Of a stretch of DNA of 33,483 bases, positions 14,840-22,337 are shown one piece after another. The notes under the pieces are model-generated. The model was not told the DNA's origin, searched no databases, and saw only the letters and a list, made by a program, of their open reading frames with translations. The stretch spans positions 1 through 33,483 of the forward strand of contig JAFGLU010000095.1 in assembly GCA_016927865.1 (NCBI GenBank). Direction: 5' to 3'. Both the position numbers and the translations under genes were made by a program. Numbering within the stretch: position 1 is the stretch's first letter; each line of letters begins with the position of its first letter. The stretch is from Anaerolineaceae bacterium. Lineage in GTDB: Bacteria > Chloroflexota > Anaerolineae > Anaerolineales > Anaerolineaceae.

Positions 14840-16666
14840 TTACTCTTTCAGATACATCGCCTCCACAAATCGGGGCGTGAACGCCGCGCTTGTGGTTAAT
14901 TCGATATATTCGACTTTCGCAGCAATCTGCCGGGCTTCTTCACGCTTGCGACGCGAGAGGAGCAAGTGCCGTGCCCCCACCCCAGCCGCGTTCCCCACCT
15001 GGTGATAGCGTTCCAGCGGCAGCCGGGGGAACATTCCTACCTTCAACGCGCTGGGCAAATCCAGATAAGTGCCGAATGCTCCCGCTATTATAAAGTCATC
15101 CACGTCATTCGGGGAGATGTTTGCCTCTGCCAGCAAGATGTCCAGCCCGGCGCGGATAGCGCCTTTGGCCAATTGGATTTCGTTCACATCCTTGCGCGTG
15201 ATCACAATGTCGCGCCCGTGTCCGGTCGAAGATGCCGGAGCCAGCAGGAATTCGGCCTTGCCGTTGGTCGAGCGCACCCGCTCGTCTTTGACGTTCAGCA
15301 CCCCGCGTTCATCCAACAGCCTCTCACCCAACATCTCCGCTACCGCGTTGAGGATACCCGAGCCGCAAATGCCCACCGCGGGCTGTCCGTCGATAGTCAC
15401 CGGGCGCACGCCCTCACTGTCTATACGCAGTCGCTCGATGGCCCCCGGCCCGGCCCGCATCCCATCACGAATGTGGGCCCCTTCAAAGGCCGGACCTGAA
15501 GCACACGAGCAGGACAACACCCGGCCCTGGCGGATCAAACTGATCTCCGTGTTGGTACCGATATCCACCACCATCGTGGTATGCCCATCCACATACGATT
15601 GAGTGGCCAACAGCGCTGCAACGTGATCAGCCCCCACATATCCGGCGATATTCGGCGGCAGGTATACGTTTGCGCCCGCCGCAGCTGCCAGCCCCACCTC
15701 GGCAGCAGAAAATACCAATGCCGCGTCCGTCACCGGAACGTAAGGCGCGCTGCCCAATTGTTCCACCGGCAACCCACAGAACAGGTGGTGCATGGCCGTG
15801 TTTCCCACCGCCACAATCTCCACAATCTGATCCAGGCAGGCATCTTCTTTTTTACACAGTTCAGCCGCACCCAGGTTGATAGCTTCGACTAGCCGTGTTT
15901 GCAGCAGTTTGCGGTTTTCAACACTCTTGTTCGCATACGCGATGCGGCTGACCACGTCATCACCGAAGACAATTTGCGGGTTCATCACCCCCGCCTGCCC
16001 CAGCACCGAGCCACTCTCCAACTCCACCAGGAACAAGGCCAGCTTGGTCGAGCCCATATCCACCGCCAGCCCCAGCAGCGGCGCGCCCACCGGCAGCACC
16101 GCTGCCAGCTCGCTAAAAGCGCCGTTCGGTCGCAAGGCCAGGCGCGCCTGCCAACCCTCAGCCCTTAAGCACAGCGAAAGCGCCTCCAGTAGCCCTGGCC
16201 CAGCTTGCAGCGGGGCAAAGCCCTGTCGGATCAGCGCTTCATTCACCCTGGCTGTATCTGAGCGCAAGTCATCCAGTGCGGGCGGTTCCAGGCGAATGTC
16301 CACCCCGCGCACCGTCGGGTCGATCTCCACCTGGCTCTCGCGACCCGTCACCTGCATTTGTTGGCCGCCCAACAGCGATTCCCTCGGGATTTCCAGACGA
16401 ACATCTCCCAGCGGCACCGTTTGGCACGCCAACCGGAACCCGGCTTCCAACTGCTCGCGGCCTAATTCTTCCACCTCGGTCGCCCCGGGTGGCGTAACTT
16501 TGCCATCCACCACCCGCACCCGGCAGGTGGCACAAATCCCAATCCCCCCGCAGGAAGCCACCATCTCAATACCCGCCTTCTGAGCGGCTTCCAGCAGATT
16601 TGTCCCCGCTTCCACCTCCACCCGGCGGCCCGCCGGCTGTAAGGTCACGGTCAGGCGTTGACTCAT
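14840..16666 (-). CDS. ferredoxin-ASKHA reductive activator of corrinoid enzymes (RACE/RamA-like)
   Basis: A 608-residue protein with an N-terminal plant-type [2Fe-2S] domain (Cys39, Cys45, Cys48, Cys81), a linker region (about 95-195) and a C-terminal ASKHA ATPase-like domain (DUF4445-type) beginning GLAVDMGSTKLALFLVE and containing VVDIGTNTEISL. Members use electrons and ATP to return accidentally oxidised Co(II) corrinoid proteins to active Co(I). The start was set at ATG 16666 because it overlaps the TGA of the preceding methyltransferase (ATGA), a classic translational coupling; a longer frame from 16723 adds residues that are only the antisense-frame reading of that gene. The corrinoid protein it should serve is the next gene. 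RamA itself uses 4Fe-4S clusters, so this is closer to the 2Fe-2S RACo/RACE type. Confidence 0.9.
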   Translation of the reverse strand: MSQRLTVTLQPAGRRVEVEAGTNLLEAAQKAGIEMVASCGGIGICATCRVRVVDGKVTPPGATEVEELGREQLEAGFRLACQTVPLGDVRLEIPRESLLGGQQMQVTGRESQVEIDPTVRGVDIRLEPPALDDLRSDTARVNEALIRQGFAPLQAGPGLLEALSLCLRAEGWQARLALRPNGAFSELAAVLPVGAPLLGLAVDMGSTKLALFLVELESGSVLGQAGVMNPQIVFGDDVVSRIAYANKSVENRKLLQTRLVEAINLGAAELCKKEDACLDQIVEIVAVGNTAMHHLFCGLPVEQLGSAPYVPVTDAALVFSAAEVGLAAAAGANVYLPPNIAGYVGADHVAALLATQSYVDGHTTMVVDIGTNTEISLIRQGRVLSCSCASGPAFEGAHIRDGMRAGPGAIERLRIDSEGVRPVTIDGQPAVGICGSGILNAVAEMLGERLLDERGVLNVKDERVRSTNGKAEFLLAPASSTGHGRDIVITRKDVNEIQLAKGAIRAGLDILLAEANISPNDVDDFIIAGAFGTYLDLPSALKVGMFPRLPLERYHQVGNAAGVGARHLLLSRRKREEARQIAAKVEYIELTTSAAFTPRFVEAMYLKE

Positions 16667-17547
16667 TGGCCCTTCACAACCTGGGCAATGGCCCGCAGAT
16701 GGCTCGGCGAAGTGCCGCAGCACCCGCCAACCAGGTTTGCGCCCGCCGCCAGCCAGGATCTGGCCTGTTCGCCCATCAGATCCGGAGTCACCGAGTAATA
16801 CAAACTGCCATCCGGGTTCGTGAGGGGCAGCCCCGCGTTCGGCTTAAACCATACCGGCAGATCAGTCAAGGCGCGCACTTCCTGCAGCACCTTGAAGTTC
16901 TCCTCCACGCTGCGCCCGCAGTTAATCCCCACAGCCGCCACGCCCAATTCGCTAAACACCTGCACCATCTGGGCAGGTTTGACTCCCATCATCGTGCGGG
17001 TTCCTCGGTCATAGCTGAACGACACCACCACCGGCAAATCGGTGGCAAAGCGCACACCCCGCAGCGCTGCCCTGGCTTCGATTAAATCGAATTGCGTTTC
17101 AATCACCAGCACATCCACCCCATTTTCCGCAAGCAGATGCGCCTGGGCCGCGTACTCGGCTTGGGCGTCCGCTTCCGCCAGCGATCCCAACGGCTCGACC
17201 ATTTCGCCCAAGGGCCCCAGTGATCCGCCCACCATCACGCCGGCGGTCTCCGCTGCCTGGCGCGCAAGGGCTACAGCAAGGCGGTTGGTTTCCTCAAAGC
17301 GCTCTGCCAACCCGGCATGTCCCAAATGAACACGGCTGCTGCCAAAGGTATTGGTCAGGATCAGATCGGAACCCGCCTCCACAAAGTCACGATGCAAGGC
17401 CAGCACCGCCTCGGGGTTGTCCATCACCCAAAAATCGGAGGGCGTGCCCACCGGCAACCCGCGAGTTTGTAAATTCGTCCCGGTCGCACCGTCCAGCACC
17501 AAAGGTTTACCGGCAGCCAAGCGTTCGAGAAAGAGGGATTTCGCCAT
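16663..17547 (-). CDS. homocysteine S-methyltransferase domain protein (MetH N-terminal-like)
   Basis: A 294-residue single-domain TIM barrel of the homocysteine methyltransferase family (MetH residues 1-350, BHMT, MmuM). It shows LDGATGTNLQTRG (18-30), LTNTFGSSRVHL and the zinc site Cys210 (GINCG) plus Cys276/Cys277 (GGCCGT). It would activate homocysteine thiolate for attack on a methyl-corrinoid. The downstream activator and corrinoid protein make methyl-Co the likely donor, so this trio may form a split methionine synthase. Start: ATG 17547 has GGAG 6 bases upstream; ATG 17553 and TTG 17562 are in-frame alternatives. It is first in the operon, with a promoter at about 17600. Confidence 0.88.
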   Translation of the reverse strand: MAKSLFLERLAAGKPLVLDGATGTNLQTRGLPVGTPSDFWVMDNPEAVLALHRDFVEAGSDLILTNTFGSSRVHLGHAGLAERFEETNRLAVALARQAAETAGVMVGGSLGPLGEMVEPLGSLAEADAQAEYAAQAHLLAENGVDVLVIETQFDLIEARAALRGVRFATDLPVVVSFSYDRGTRTMMGVKPAQMVQVFSELGVAAVGINCGRSVEENFKVLQEVRALTDLPVWFKPNAGLPLTNPDGSLYYSVTPDLMGEQARSWLAAGANLVGGCCGTSPSHLRAIAQVVKGQ

Positions 17548-17595
17548 CGCCATCTCCGTCAAAAAGGTTTATGGTGTAAAAAGGGGTATTCAGAA

Positions 17596-17604
17596 AGTAT
17601 ACCA
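17596..17604 (-). promoter_or_regulatory. extended -10 promoter of the corrinoid operon
   Basis: The minus strand reads TGGTATACT, an extended -10 (TGn plus TATACT), about 50 bases before the methyltransferase start. No clear -35 is seen, as is common for extended -10 promoters. Confidence 0.45.
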
Positions 17605-17654
17605 GATGAGGGGAATTTTAATTTCGATAAACAGCACCCTGCCTCAACATCTTC

Positions 17655-17850
17655 GTAGCGCGGGAATCCCTTCCCACGATCTTAGGTTGAAAAGACGCCG
17701 GGTAAGAAACCCGGCCTACCACAGGCGTTGTCAATTTCTCAGGGGGGTTGCCATGTACTGAGGCGGGATTGAAATCCCGCCGCCAGTAACGCTGGAACCC
17801 CTTCCCTCGCTCTGGGTAAGAGAAGAGGCCGGGCTTAGAAACCCGGCCTC
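17655..17850. repeat. two copies of a 65-bp intergenic repeat separated by a palindrome
   Basis: GTAGCGCGGGAATCCCTTCC from 17655 and GTAACGCTGGAACCCCTTCC from 17786 begin two similar units about 131 bases apart. Each continues through CGNTCT and a GGGT/GA-rich stretch into a GCCGGG hairpin ending ACCCGGCCT. Between them GTACTGAGGC (17755) leads into GGCGGGATTGAAATCCCGCC, the same arrangement as at 6902. Together they fill the gap between the corrinoid operon and trpB. Confidence 0.6.
17825..17850 (-). terminator. GC-rich hairpin after trpB
   Basis: GAGGCCGGG (17825-17833) and CCCGGCCTC (17842-17850) pair perfectly with an 8-base loop, 11 bases past the trpB stop. No U-run follows on the minus strand, so termination here is likely but not certain. 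The hairpin is also the end of a dispersed repeat unit. Confidence 0.4.
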
Positions 17851-17861
17851 CGTCTAGCGCC

Positions 17862-19229
17862 CTAGAAATTCACCACAGGCAGCCGCTCGCGGATGGTCGC
17901 GATGGCTTCTTCGGGATAATCATAATTTTCCAACTGCCCCGAAGTGTACCTGTTGTACGAGAACAGGTCGAAATGCCCGTGACCCGACAGGTTGAACAAA
18001 ATCACCTTCTTCTCGCCTGTTTCCTTGGCCTTCAAGGCCTCGTCAATCGCCGCGCGGATGGCGTGCGACGACTCCGGAGCGGGTAAAATGCCCTCGCTGC
18101 GCGCGAAGAGCTGCGCCGCGTCGAACACTTCCACCTGCCCCACCGCGGTCGCTTCGATCAACCCCGCATCGTACAGCGAGCACAGCGTCGGCGCCATACC
18201 GTGATAGCGCAAGCCTCCAGCGTGGATCGCCGCCGGGATAAAATCGTGCCCCAGCGTGTGCATCTTGACAATGGGCGCCATCTTGGCTGTGTCGCCGTAG
18301 TCAAAGGCGTAGATACCCCGAGTCAGCGAAGGCGTCGCCGTCGGCTCCACCGCCAGCAGCCGCGTGCGCTGACCGTTTTTAAGGTTCTCGCGCAGGAACG
18401 GCATGGCAATGCCCGCAAAATTCGAGCCGCCGCCCACGCAGCCAATGACCACGTCCGGATACTCGCCCGCCATGTCCATCTGCTTGAGCGATTCCTCGCC
18501 GATTACGCTCTGGTGCAGCAGCACATGATGAAGCACCGAGCCCAGCGAATAATGCTTCTTTCCGCCTGAAGTAACCGCCATCTCCACCGCCTCAGAGATG
18601 GCAATGCCCAGCGAGCCGGGGCTGTCGGGGTGCTCCGCCAAAATCGACCGCCCGGAGTTGGTCAGGTTGGTGGGGCTGGCAAACACCTGCGCGCCGAAGG
18701 TTTCCATCATGAAGCGCCGGTAGGGCTTTTGGTCATACGAAACGCGCACCATGTACACTTCCAGAGCAAGGTCGTAGAACCCGCAAGCCATCGACAACGC
18801 CGAGCCCCACTGCCCTGCCCCCGTCTCGGTAGTCAAGGCGTGCGTGCCGGAAACCTTATTGTAAAATGCCTGAGGAATGGCGGTGTTGGCTTTGTGGCTG
18901 CCCACCGGCGAGACACCTTCGTACTTGTAGTAGATATGCGCGGGGGTGCCCAACGCTTTCTCCAGCCGCCGGGCACGCAGCAGTGGCGTGGGCCGGTACA
19001 GCTTGTAGGCTTCCATGACCTCTTCAGGGATTTGAATATAGCGCTCCTTACTGATCTCCTGCATGATCAGCTCCATCGGGAACAGCACCGACAGGAACTC
19101 CGGGGTCACTGGCTCTTTGGTGGCCGGGTTCAACACAGGCGCCGGCGGAATGTTGCTATCGGCGTTGATGTTGTACCAAAACTTCGGAATATCGGACTCA
19201 CCTAACTCAAAACGAATTCTCTCAGACAT
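17862..19229 (-). CDS. trpB: TrpB2-type tryptophan synthase beta chain
   Basis: A 455-residue PLP enzyme of the TrpB2 (TrpB-like) branch, which joins indole and serine to give tryptophan without needing the standard TrpA contact. The PLP lysine lies in GSHKANTA (Lys113), the substrate loop reads ETGAGQWG, and a phosphate-binding [11 protein letters not shown] is present. The long N-terminus (about 1-80, with KFWYN and [13 protein letters not shown]) and a length above 430 mark TrpB2 rather than TrpB1 (about 400). ATG 19229 has a perfect AAGGAGGAAGCC site; the longer frame from 19328 lacks one. It follows trpS by 105 bases with no promoter seen between, so it probably shares the T-box leader. 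No trpA is linked, consistent with indole salvage, though trpA may be elsewhere. Confidence 0.93.
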   Translation of the reverse strand: MSERIRFELGESDIPKFWYNINADSNIPPAPVLNPATKEPVTPEFLSVLFPMELIMQEISKERYIQIPEEVMEAYKLYRPTPLLRARRLEKALGTPAHIYYKYEGVSPVGSHKANTAIPQAFYNKVSGTHALTTETGAGQWGSALSMACGFYDLALEVYMVRVSYDQKPYRRFMMETFGAQVFASPTNLTNSGRSILAEHPDSPGSLGIAISEAVEMAVTSGGKKHYSLGSVLHHVLLHQSVIGEESLKQMDMAGEYPDVVIGCVGGGSNFAGIAMPFLRENLKNGQRTRLLAVEPTATPSLTRGIYAFDYGDTAKMAPIVKMHTLGHDFIPAAIHAGGLRYHGMAPTLCSLYDAGLIEATAVGQVEVFDAAQLFARSEGILPAPESSHAIRAAIDEALKAKETGEKKVILFNLSGHGHFDLFSYNRYTSGQLENYDYPEEAIATIRERLPVVNF

Positions 19230-19334
19230 GGCTTCCTCCTTGGAATGATTGCGCCTTCGGCTTTGTTTGCCTCCGGCAGGTTGAATAAAAACGTTCCACC
19301 CTCTCCGCTCACCGCGGAAAGACATCACACTCGG

Positions 19335-20357
19335 CTAGATCGCCAGCGGGGCCCGGCCCGCCACCTCGTCCGCCCGCAGGCCCATACGCTCTTGCACCAG
19401 TTCTAGCGTCTCTTGTGAGATAGCCCTGGCCCGCGCCGTACCCTCGCGTAAAATTTCAATCGCCCGCTCGGGCTGGGCGGCGATTTCCGCGCGGCGCTCA
19501 CGCAGGGGAGCCAGAGTTGCATTCAGCGCCGCCGCCAGCCGCCGCTTCACGTCCACGTCGCCCACCTTGCCCAACACATAGCGCTCCTTCAACTCTTCTA
19601 CCTCAGCGCCGTTGGCATTGAACAGGTCGTGATACACAAACACCGGGTTGCCCTCAATGTGCCCGGGGTCAGTGGGATGAATGCGGGTCGGATCGGTGTA
19701 CATGCTCATCACTTTGCGAGTGGTTTCCTCCTCGCTGTCGCGGAGATAAATGGCGTTGCCGTAGGAAGTGTGCATGGTGCGGTTATCCACCCCCGGCAGG
19801 CGCGGCATGACTGAAAGCATCCCCACCGGCTCCGGGAAGGTTGGTCCGTAAAGCTGATTGAAGCGGCGCGCCACCTCGCGAGCAAGTTCAATATGTGGCA
19901 GTTGATCCTCGCCCACCGGCACCCGGTTGGCTTTATACGCCAGGATGTCTGCGGTTTGCAGCACCGGGTAGGCCAGCAGTCCCGTCGAGGGTTGCAGGTT
20001 GAGCTGTTGGGTTTGTTCTTTATAGGTCGGTACCCGTTCGAGGCGCGAGACCGTCACCAGGTTGTTGAGCAGCACCGCCAGTTGGGCGTGGGCAGGCAGC
20101 GCCGACTGCAGCGCGATGCACGCGCGCTGCGGGTCGATCCCCGCCGCCAGCCAATCGAAGACGATCTCCAGCGTGTTGGCTCGCACCTGGTCGGGGTGGG
20201 CATAATCGGTGGTCAAAACATGCAGGTCAGCCACCAGGAACACGCAGGCGTGGCTGTCCTGGAGGGCGACCCAATTGGTCAGCGTCCCAACCAGATGCCC
20301 AATGTGGCGCGGTCCGGTGGGGCGATGCCCAGTTAAGACGATGGGTTTTGTGTCCAT
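19335..20357 (-). CDS. trpS: tryptophanyl-tRNA synthetase with altered KMSKS loop
   Basis: A 340-residue class I synthetase that charges tRNA-Trp. It begins MDTKPIVLTGHRPTGPRHIGH, with the HIGH motif at 18-21; other TrpRS blocks follow, such as LLAYPVLQTADILAYKA and PVGEDQLPHIELARE. The KMSKS loop reads TMHTS (194-198) within PGVDNRTMHTSYGNAI, so both conserved lysines are missing although the flanking residues align exactly. Length and domain order are otherwise normal. ATG 20357 was chosen because GGAGGT lies 5 bases upstream; a GTG at 20396 would extend it 13 codons. It is preceded by a Trp T-box, confirming its regulation by uncharged tRNA-Trp. It may be a divergent but working TrpRS. Confidence 0.92.
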   Translation of the reverse strand: MDTKPIVLTGHRPTGPRHIGHLVGTLTNWVALQDSHACVFLVADLHVLTTDYAHPDQVRANTLEIVFDWLAAGIDPQRACIALQSALPAHAQLAVLLNNLVTVSRLERVPTYKEQTQQLNLQPSTGLLAYPVLQTADILAYKANRVPVGEDQLPHIELAREVARRFNQLYGPTFPEPVGMLSVMPRLPGVDNRTMHTSYGNAIYLRDSEEETTRKVMSMYTDPTRIHPTDPGHIEGNPVFVYHDLFNANGAEVEELKERYVLGKVGDVDVKRRLAAALNATLAPLRERRAEIAAQPERAIEILREGTARARAISQETLELVQERMGLRADEVAGRAPLAI

Positions 20358-20442
20358 TTCGACCTCCATTCTTGTTTGCGTTTCGTTGCGAGCCACTTAA
20401 GCGGCGAAGCAATCTCCCGCGCAACTCCAAACGCCTTTTAAC

Positions 20443-20479
20443 AAAAAAACGCGTTCCATCCCTCTTGGGACGAACGCGT
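20443..20479 (-). terminator. T-box terminator hairpin
   Basis: On the minus strand ACGCGTTC (20472-20479) pairs with GAACGCGT (20449-20456), with an inner GTCCC/GGGA helix, and is followed by U7. It lies directly after the T-box sequence, whose antiterminator would use part of the same bases. It ends 85 bases before the trpS ATG. Confidence 0.88.
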
Positions 20480-20514
20480 AGTCCGTGGTGCCACCCAACT
20501 TAGGCCGCTTAACA

Positions 20515-20541
20515 AAAAATCCTGTTGTGATGCACAACAGG
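20515..20541 (-). terminator. second hairpin with U-run inside the T-box leader
   Basis: CCTGTTGTG and CACAACAGG pair perfectly (9 bp, CAT loop; 20541-20521 on the minus strand) and are followed at once by ATTTTTTG. By position it is the T-box stem III, but with its U6 run it also has the form of an intrinsic terminator upstream of the main one. Confidence 0.6.
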
Positions 20542-20774
20542 TCCAAGCCAGCCTCACTCTTACGGGTACGGCGGTCAGCCCGCGATACCCTTTACCCTGA
20601 TAACGGTGGCAACTCCGGCGCGGGCTACTGGGTCTTACGACCGTTCTCCCTGCAACTCCAAGGTCCATTCAGCGCTGCGGTCCGGGCAGGTTTTCACCTT
20701 TCACCTGCTCTCTGTACCGTCTGTGCGGCGCCTACTCGCCCTCTTCAACGTTTTTTAATACTTAATTTTCAATG

Positions 20775-20802
20775 ATTATAAGAGAATCTCGGCCCTTGTC
20801 AA
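20775..20802 (-). promoter_or_regulatory. sigma-70/A promoter of the trp T-box operon
   Basis: Consensus TTGACA (20802-20797) and TATAAT (20780-20775) with a 16-base spacer on the minus strand. Its -35 lies across the stop codon of the upstream ClbS-like gene. Transcription would start near 20768, which fits the T-box length. Confidence 0.9.
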
Positions 20803-21278
20803 GAGTTATTGGCCAACCATTGTTTGATCAACTCAGCATGCTCTTCCACGTGCCCCCAGGTATCCTGCGCGACCCACTGCCATAGGGGTTTCTTTCCCAA
20901 CGCCGGGTGCAGGTTGGCGCGGTTCAATTCCTCGTCATTGAATTCCCTCACGCGGCGCAGAATCTGCCGGTGCAGCCCCTCCGAGTCAGCCCAGGCCAAC
21001 TCCCAGAGGCGGTCTTTACCCTGCTCGTACCAGCGCTGGTTGTTCTCCTGCACTTCTTCTTCGCTGTTCACCGTCTTGACCGTCCCGCCTTGGCGCACAT
21101 TGAACAGCATCGTTACCAAAGTTGCCTGCCAGTAGTTCATGTGTACCAGCACGTCTTTCACTGTCCACTCGCCGCAGGCGCCGGGCTCATCCCGGCGCTC
21201 TACGGGAACGGATTCGAGTAATTCTACCCAGGCCTTGCGGCCAGCTTCTACCTTACTCAATACTTCGGTTAATTTCAT
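20799..21278 (-). CDS. ClbS/DfsB/DinB-like four-helix protein
   Basis: A 159-residue all-helical protein of the DinB/ClbS superfamily. Visible features are SKVEAGRKAWVELLESV at the start, GEWTVKDVLVHMNYWQ (His47 is a likely metal ligand) and the C-terminal WGHVEEHAELIKQW, with histidines that would complete a metal site. ClbS-type members protect against genotoxins or act as thiol-dependent enzymes; this one's role is unknown. ATG 21278 has GAGGT 6 bases upstream and lies within the end of the CPBP gene (26-base overlap), so translation is coupled. It is the last gene of the nusA operon, and its stop overlaps the -35 of the next promoter. Confidence 0.75.
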   Translation of the reverse strand: MKLTEVLSKVEAGRKAWVELLESVPVERRDEPGACGEWTVKDVLVHMNYWQATLVTMLFNVRQGGTVKTVNSEEEVQENNQRWYEQGKDRLWELAWADSEGLHRQILRRVREFNDEELNRANLHPALGKKPLWQWVAQDTWGHVEEHAELIKQWLANNS

Positions 21279-22326
21279 CCACTACCTCGATTTCCGGCTG
21301 AACAACCGCGACCTGCTTGCCAAGCTGCGGTTTGAAAATCGCCAGGCTTTCCAACAGCTTTGCCGAACCGCGCGTGCGCTTCACCCACAGGACGGTCAAC
21401 CAGCAGCCCAAGGCAATTGCCAGCAGGCCCATCACACCCGCCTCGGGGCCAAACGCGCCGCCGGTCATCCAATCTGGGCCGCCCTGCTCAACGCCAATGA
21501 AGGTTGCGCCCGCCTGCGTCCCGCTCACCGGGAAGCCAAACACGTTGCCCTGGAAGAAGTTCCAGGTGATGTGCAGCCCAATGGGGATGGCCAGCTCGCC
21601 AGTTAGCACAAAACCCAGTCCCAGGAACAGACCTGCCACAATCAAGTTGATGGTGCTAATGGCTGAGGTGTTTGGGTTGCCCAGGTGCAGCAGGCCAAAC
21701 ACCGACGAGGACAAGATGTAGCCAATCAACAGAGCTGCCTTGGGGCCAATGGACCGCAAATTAAAGCCCTCTGCCAGGTTGCGCAGTTGATACCCGCGCG
21801 AGAAAAGTTCTTCTTGAATGCCCACAATGATGAACTGCACCATTGCCAGGCCAATTCCCGCCGCAAACGGCAGTGTGTTCCCTGGCTTAATGACATCGGT
21901 CACTTTCACCCAACCCAAGGCCAACTCCACCAGGAAGATGAACACCATGCACACCGCGCCCAGGCCCAGGCCAAAGCCGAAATCGGCCCACCATTGTTTG
22001 TTCATGTGGAAGCCAAAATCGTTGAACTTGCGCCGGTCCAGCAGCCGGCCCGCCACCAGGATGCCCAGCACCATCCCAACCCCTTGAAAGACCATCGTAA
22101 ACACCCGCACAATGGGCTGGTAATTCAATTCTTGAGCTTTCATCATAAAATCCGGTTGGCTCACATCTGGAATTTGCCCACCGGTCGCCATATACACACC
22201 GATGCCAAGCACAGCCCCCACGACGGAAATAATCCCCACTACCACAGCTAGAACCACCAGCGAAAGCACTAACCGCCAGAACATCCTCAAGCGTCGTTCT
22301 TCACTGTTCCAAAAAATATTGCTCAT
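21253..22326 (-). CDS. CPBP-family intramembrane metalloprotease
   Basis: A 357-residue membrane protein with about eight hydrophobic segments and the CPBP/Abi motifs: motif 1 QEELFSRGYQLRN with Glu172, Glu173 and Arg177; motif 2 FGLLHLGN with Phe210 and His214; motif 3 HITWNFFQG with His252 and Asn256. These residues form the glutamate-type (Rce1-like) protease site. Members process prenylated proteins or bacteriocins, or act in immunity and signalling. The region around 260-310 has an extra hydrophilic G/A-rich loop before the last helix. ATG 22326 has GGAGGG 6 bases upstream. It starts 11 bases after the ThyX-like stop and overlaps the ClbS-like gene. Substrate unknown. Confidence 0.88.
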   Translation of the reverse strand: MSNIFWNSEERRLRMFWRLVLSLVVLAVVVGIISVVGAVLGIGVYMATGGQIPDVSQPDFMMKAQELNYQPIVRVFTMVFQGVGMVLGILVAGRLLDRRKFNDFGFHMNKQWWADFGFGLGLGAVCMVFIFLVELALGWVKVTDVIKPGNTLPFAAGIGLAMVQFIIVGIQEELFSRGYQLRNLAEGFNLRSIGPKAALLIGYILSSSVFGLLHLGNPNTSAISTINLIVAGLFLGLGFVLTGELAIPIGLHITWNFFQGNVFGFPVSGTQAGATFIGVEQGGPDWMTGGAFGPEAGVMGLLAIALGCWLTVLWVKRTRGSAKLLESLAIFKPQLGKQVAVVQPEIEVVDEINRSIE

Positions 22327-22337
22327 TTCATCCCTCC

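Larger units (their letters stand above)
20443..20768 (-). promoter_or_regulatory. tRNA-Trp T-box riboswitch leader
   Basis: A T-box leader of about 325 bases. On the minus strand it has an AGTA-containing GA-rich motif near the start of stem I (GCGAGTAGGCG), a specifier loop reading GAA-UGG-ACC with the tryptophan codon UGG at 20667-20665, a hairpin with U-run (20515-20541), the T-box core GGGTGGCACCACGG at about 20501-20484, and the terminator described separately. Uncharged tRNA-Trp pairs with UGG and, through its NCCA end, with the T-box bulge to block termination. It controls trpS and probably trpB. Confidence 0.92.
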
